Virus record (IMG/VR): IMGVR_UViG_3300012984_000007
Location: 1 to 30,987 of that record
Length of the DNA stretch: 30,987 nt
DNA from: a virus
Reading direction: 5' to 3' (one strand)
Within the stretch, counting starts at the first letter, position 1. Every line of letters starts with the position of its first letter. This document shows, piece after piece, positions 27,935 to 30,987 of this stretch. The notes beneath the pieces were generated by a model. That model made no database searches and had not been told where the DNA came from. It saw only the letters and a list, made by a program, of their open reading frames with translations. The position numbers were made by a program, and so were the translations under genes.

Positions 27935-29032
27935 TTACAATCGAGTCCAATGGTAACCTCCAACCTCTTTGTTGTTATCAATAGCATATCTCATCGTGTT
28001 GCTCTTGAATGAAATGGAGACTGTAGGATCCAAGTTTAAGCTGTCGTAAGCTATGACCATGGACTTGAAGATCTCACCTGTTTCGACGCATTGAACAGGT
28101 TTAGAGTTTCCTAAGTTATTTGGGTTTGGACCTCTAAGTTTGATCTCTCTATTCATCGTAGGTTGTAGATCTTTCTTCTTAGCATTCGTAGCCTTTCTCG
28201 TAGCAGAGATCTTAGACCTTGTCTCAGGAGATAACCTTCTATTTCTGTTGGCTTCACTGATCTTCTCTCTCATCTCAGGTGTCCAAACTTGTTTAGGTCT
28301 TGGCTTAGAGACCTTCTGTTGAGACATCAACAACTCACCTCTAATCTTTCGTTCTTTTTTAACTGACTCTTCTCGTTCAGCGAAGGCATCATCTAGAACA
28401 TGATTAGATGCAGGAGCTTTGATATCTTTGTTGATCCAATGATCTTTCTTAGCTCTAGCTTCTTCTTCAGTTAAGGCCCAGAAGATGTCCTCATAAGGAC
28501 GTTTGTTTAAGTAGATCCCTCTCTTAGTTCTATCATTAACATTGAACGAGTCATCAAAGGTGACTTGAAGTTCATCAGAGTCTAGAGAAACTCCAAACAA
28601 CTTTCTACTCTTGTCTAGAGTCTTGATCAATCTAGTGATCTTAGTTCCTATGATGTTGTCAATGTCTCTTGGAAATCTCTTAACAAAGTTATGGCCACTC
28701 GTCTTCATGATATAACCTGAAGAGTAGATCCTTCCATATTTCTCTTCTATATCATCAATATGAGAGAAGACCTCCCAAGTGACGGTCTCCATGTACACGA
28801 TCCTTGGGTACTCAAAGTCTTCTAACTCAGCTAGCTCTTCATAAGTTAAGGTCTTCTTCTTAAGTTCATGAAGATCCTTTCTTTTCAACCAATCTATCTT
28901 ATCTTGTCTTGTCACCAATAGACTATGAAAGTAGAACTCATACTCAGGAGATGGATGCCTTCGTCTTTCTGGTTCAGGTCCATAGTCATCATCTAAGATG
29001 TCAATGAGGCGGAGTTCAAAGTCTGAGATCAT
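27935..29032 (-). CDS. NUMOD3 / IENR1-like DNA-binding protein, 365 aa
   Basis: Residues ~249-282 (VWTPEMREKISEANRNRRLS, then PETRSKISATRKA) are two NUMOD3-type repeats, a DNA-binding motif known from homing endonucleases. Residues ~311-365 (PVQCVETGEIFKSMVIAYDS ... GGYHWTRL) match a NUMOD1/IENR1-like winged module. The N-terminal ~240 residues are charged, helical and unrecognised, with no HNH, GIY-YIG or LAGLIDADG nuclease signature. Hence it is probably not an active homing endonuclease but a sequence-specific DNA-binding protein, or one with an unfamiliar catalytic domain. It is the third gene of the first leftward operon. GGAG and TAACTATA precede the ATG. Confidence 0.75.
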   Translation of the reverse strand: MISDFELRLIDILDDDYGPEPERRRHPSPEYEFYFHSLLVTRQDKIDWLKRKDLHELKKKTLTYEELAELEDFEYPRIVYMETVTWEVFSHIDDIEEKYGRIYSSGYIMKTSGHNFVKRFPRDIDNIIGTKITRLIKTLDKSRKLFGVSLDSDELQVTFDDSFNVNDRTKRGIYLNKRPYEDIFWALTEEEARAKKDHWINKDIKAPASNHVLDDAFAEREESVKKERKIRGELLMSQQKVSKPRPKQVWTPEMREKISEANRNRRLSPETRSKISATRKATNAKKKDLQPTMNREIKLRGPNPNNLGNSKPVQCVETGEIFKSMVIAYDSLNLDPTVSISFKSNTMRYAIDNNKEVGGYHWTRL

Positions 29033-29046
29033 GGTATGTAGTATAG

Positions 29047-29166
29047 TTACTCCACCATGAAGAAGTGTTCGTCAACAGTCAACAGAAGTTTCTTCAAGAG
29101 AAGCTCCTTCTCCTTTGGTTCTAATCTAGACAACAAATCAATCAATGTCTTCTCATCATCTTCCAT
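29047..29166 (-). CDS. Small helical protein, 39 aa
   Basis: A short frame fitted exactly between its neighbours: its ATG lies one base past the stop of the gene at 29168, and its own stop precedes the next ATG by 14 bases. AGGAACAG is the ribosome binding site. The product (MEDDEKTLIDLLSRLEPKEK, then ELLLKKLLLTVDEHF) is a charged amphipathic helical hairpin. Its stop codon lies within GGAGTAACTATA, the leader of the NUMOD3 gene. Perhaps a small regulator. Function unknown. Confidence 0.6.
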   Translation of the reverse strand: MEDDEKTLIDLLSRLEPKEKELLLKKLLLTVDEHFFMVE

Positions 29167-29167
29167 G

Positions 29168-30118
29168 TTACACCTGTTCCTTTTTCTTTCTATTTCTTGT
29201 GATCTTCTTAAATCTTTCGTCTAACAGTTCCTTAAACTTCTTTTTGAAGTCCTCGGAGTTAGGATACTGTTCTTGTAAGTTCTCAAGTGTCTCAGTTCTA
29301 AAGGCCGTCCACCAATGACCATTCTTTCCTTTGATCTTACTCTTGTCACTTGTCACTACTTTATTCAAGTTAGATATGTTTGTTGAGTCTGAATCAATCA
29401 ACTCTTTATATGCATCTGTCACAGAATCAAAGTTAAAACTTTCTTCAGTCTCTTTACAAATCATTGTGATTCTAACAGTTCTGTTATTTGTAAAAGCTAA
29501 ACCATAACGTTTCATTGATCTCTGTGTTTCTTTTGAAGCCAAGGAAACCTTCTTAATCTTACCATCAAAAAGGTTCTCGTAAGTTCCTTCACTACTATCA
29601 AGAATGTAGGATCCTTTCATCACACTCCACTCATTCAACTGACTGATCGGTAAGTACAAGATGCCTGACAATACTGTGAAACCTTTCATCAACAAAGCTT
29701 CGTCACCTGCTTTCGTATATGTGTCGATGATGTCATAAAGTTTCTTTGAATCCATCACATGGACATAAGTTAAGTCTTTGTCTTTCTTATCGACAAAGGA
29801 TAAGATGAAGTTGTCAACTGTGTTCAAGTAACTGTGCTTGTTCTTTCCGATAAACACCTTCAAACAATAATCATAAACCACCTGATCATCAAGTCCTGTC
29901 CCTGTAGCCATCCATTGTGCTGATGTCGTCACTCTACTAAAGGTTTTATTTCCTTTGTCATCTGTCCAATAAAGATGTGCCGTCTTATGAACTTCTCTGT
30001 TGAACCTTGTTACCTTCATAAAGGATCCACCTTTAATGAAGAACTCCTCATTTAAGACACCTGAGATGTTATTGATGACATGATCCAAGATTTTATGAGA
30101 AACCAAATATTGATTCAT
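29168..30118 (-). CDS. Protein with C-terminal IENR1-like module, first leftward gene, 316 aa
   Basis: Residues ~214-275 (VRITMICKETEESFNFDSVT, DAYKELIDSDSTNISN, KGKNGHWWTAF) show the same pattern as the C-terminus of the NUMOD3 protein two genes downstream: Cys-x-Glu-Thr, F-x-S-x-x-x-A-Y-x-x-L and a terminal GHWW/GYHW. The first ~210 residues (WTDDKGNKTFSRVTTSAQWM ... SYLNTVDNFILSFVDKKDK) are unrecognised, and the end is a basic helix (FKKITRNRKKKEQV). It is the first gene leftward from the divergent control region. A DNA-binding regulator or initiator is plausible. The leader is CTAACTAAGTC then AAGGAG. Confidence 0.6.
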   Translation of the reverse strand: MNQYLVSHKILDHVINNISGVLNEEFFIKGGSFMKVTRFNREVHKTAHLYWTDDKGNKTFSRVTTSAQWMATGTGLDDQVVYDYCLKVFIGKNKHSYLNTVDNFILSFVDKKDKDLTYVHVMDSKKLYDIIDTYTKAGDEALLMKGFTVLSGILYLPISQLNEWSVMKGSYILDSSEGTYENLFDGKIKKVSLASKETQRSMKRYGLAFTNNRTVRITMICKETEESFNFDSVTDAYKELIDSDSTNISNLNKVVTSDKSKIKGKNGHWWTAFRTETLENLQEQYPNSEDFKKKFKELLDERFKKITRNRKKKEQV

Positions 30119-30190
30119 GATAAAACTCCTTATGACTTAGTTAGTATAAGAAAAAGACATAAGTTAGAAAAAATAAAATAAATGTTCTAA

Positions 30191-30339
30191 ATAAGACAGT
30201 GTTCAAAGAAACTCAAAGATACTATAACATTTTAGTTGATCTGAGTCTTGTTATGTACTCGCTTAAAAAAGACAGTTGTAGTAATCATATTATCTTACTA
30301 TTATTATAGTTCTTAGTGCTTAATACAACTGTCCTTTTT
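30191..30339. repeat. Inverted and direct operator-like repeats in control region
   Basis: AAAAAAGACAGTTGTA (30265-30280) and TACAACTGTCCTTTTT (30324-30339) are inverted copies matching at 15 of 16 positions, 43 bases apart. A shorter copy, AAGACAGT, is at 30193-30200. The left arm covers the -35 box and the right arm lies just past the expected start of the rightward promoter, a layout suited to repression by looping or to an origin. Confidence 0.65.
30276..30304 (+). promoter_or_regulatory. Main rightward promoter candidate
   Basis: TTGTAG (30276-30281), a 17-base AT-rich spacer and TATTAT (30299-30304) predict a start near 30311 and a ~105-base leader before the gene at 30416. The whole gap 30119-30415 holds no long gene. 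It is AT-rich and divergent, and is the best origin or switch candidate in the genome. A weaker leftward candidate is TATAGT, complement of 30221-30226, with a poor -35. Confidence 0.6.
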
Positions 30340-30350
30340 AGGAAGCTAAG

Positions 30351-30398
30351 ATGAACAAAATGAAGATTCAACCTTTTCAAACTACTGCCACTAACTAA
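30351..30398 (+). CDS. Possible 15-residue leader peptide
   Basis: AGGAAG, five bases, then ATG encodes MNKMKIQPFQTTATN, and the stop is formed by CTAACTAA, the leader motif of the following gene. It is within the predicted 5' leader of the 30416 gene and could couple translation. Low certainty because of its length. Confidence 0.3.
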   Translation: MNKMKIQPFQTTATN

Positions 30399-30415
30399 TC
30401 ATAAAGGAGAAGATC

Positions 30416-30826
30416 ATGGCAAAGAAGAACACCAAGAAGATTCATGAGGACATTGTCAAAGAGGTCAAGTCTAGACTTAGATCAAATGGCTACAGGTTCT
30501 TAGAGAACGGGGCTAAACAATACTTGATCATCGACAATGTGATCCAACCTTTAGAGATCAAGGGAACAATCAACAAACAGGGAGACCATATCTACCTTGA
30601 GTATTGGAACAATCAACAAGTTGCTATTTGGAATCGTCCAGGACCCGCGTGGTTCGCTTACTACATCAATGATCAGGTTATCATTTGTAAGTGGAAGGAG
30701 TTGAAAGACGCGGCACTGGTAAAGCTCCACGAGTTAACTAGTATGCCTAACTACTACAAGGAGACATTGACCTCTTGTGGATACTTGTTTCCAATCAAGG
30801 ACATCCCTAATGCAAGGATCTACTAG
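30416..30826 (+). CDS. First rightward gene, hypothetical protein, 136 aa
   Basis: The leader CTAACTAATCATAAAGGAGAAG precedes the ATG. The product starts with a basic helix (AKKNTKKIHEDIVKEVKSRL), then YLIIDNVIQPLEIKG, DHIYLEYWNNQQVAIWNRPG, WFAYYINDQVIICKWKEL and a helical end. The D-x(7)-E-x-K and the 'GxxxLEY ... GWxY ... DxIIxxxxxxL' order faintly resemble phage PD-(D/E)XK-type nuclease-like proteins. This is a weak resemblance, and key residues are not secure. Being first from the main promoter, it is probably early expressed. After its stop the sequence runs through a 10-base palindrome (AGGTTAACCT, 30840-30849) into the terminal repeat. Confidence 0.75.
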   Translation: MAKKNTKKIHEDIVKEVKSRLRSNGYRFLENGAKQYLIIDNVIQPLEIKGTINKQGDHIYLEYWNNQQVAIWNRPGPAWFAYYINDQVIICKWKELKDAALVKLHELTSMPNYYKETLTSCGYLFPIKDIPNARIY

Positions 30827-30864
30827 TCTGTTCCAGTTGAGGTTAACCTTGATCTTGAGTGGCT

Positions 30865-30987
30865 CGGACCTATTAGAACTTCCTCTACTAACTGATAAGG
30901 AGAAGACGGCCATGACACAGACCGAGCTAACACAAAGGATCCTTGATAACACGATTGATTACTTGAAAAGAGCTCCTAGTAACACAC
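30865..30987. repeat. Direct terminal repeat, right copy
   Basis: Identical to 1-123. Removing one copy joins the gene at 30416-30826 to the gene at 48 with an 85-base gap and gives a continuous rightward operon. Confidence 0.95.
30912..30987 (+). CDS. Partial duplicate of the gene at 48-383
   Basis: The first 25 codons of the 111-aa gene, repeated because the window overlaps itself. It is cut by the window end and is not a separate gene. Confidence 0.9.
   Translation, partial: MTQTELTQRILDNTIDYLKRAPSNT

Noticed and set aside
27935-29032. Active homing endonuclease
   Set aside because: NUMOD3 and IENR1-like modules are present, but no HNH, GIY-YIG or LAGLIDADG motif could be found. It sits in an operon rather than in an intron or inside a conserved gene.

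Overview
This window looks like a complete, circularly closing genome of a small, short-tailed (podovirus-type) tailed bacteriophage. Bases 1-123 recur exactly at 30865-30987, so the unique sequence is about 30,864 bp and the two ends join. The order terminase, portal, scaffold, major capsid protein, head-tail adaptor, very large tail-hub/nozzle, ejection-type proteins and fibre shows the virion type. There is no tape measure, sheath or major tail-tube gene. Composition is AT-rich (low 40s % GC by eye). Shine-Dalgarno sites are strong (AAGGAG type), and several promoters fit sigma-70. A lipoprotein signal and an N-terminal signal peptide in the leftward cluster fit a diderm host but do not prove one. 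I cannot name the host genus.

Layout. (1) 30119-30415 is an AT-rich divergent control region with a convincing rightward promoter flanked by inverted repeats. (2) Rightward, starting at 30416 and crossing the junction to about 3989, are a dozen small, mostly unrecognised genes. They include a small conserved 'MPLKEGSSKETI' phage protein, a possible sigma-like protein and a ribbon-helix-helix-like protein. (3) 4001-10210 is the packaging and head module: TerL with a DUF5681-like N-terminus, portal, scaffold and capsid, closed by a strong terminator. (4) 10343-24199 is the tail and ejection module: adaptor with an inserted propeller-like domain, a 1617-residue nozzle with a propeller nested in another propeller, an S74 autochaperone protein, two large proline-rich/helical ejection-type proteins, a fibre with a C1q-like tip, a coiled-coil membrane protein and a repeat-containing beta-rich protein. 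A bidirectional terminator at 24221 separates the two arms. (5) Leftward, 30118 down to 24244, lie about eleven small genes in several short transcription units with their own promoters and terminators. They include two proteins ending in NUMOD1/IENR1-like DNA-binding modules (one also with NUMOD3) and a cluster of secreted, lipoprotein and two-membrane-segment proteins that is the best lysis or envelope candidate.

No DNA polymerase, helicase, primase, RNA polymerase, integrase, recognisable repressor, endolysin, tRNA, IS element or CRISPR array was found. Either the host supplies replication and transcription, or these jobs are done by the unrecognised proteins. Two regulatory motifs recur. 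One is CTAACTA just upstream of the ribosome binding site of many genes on both strands. The other is a palindrome, consensus CGTRTAATAYACG, in front of several rightward gene blocks. Together they suggest an uncharacterised gene-control scheme.
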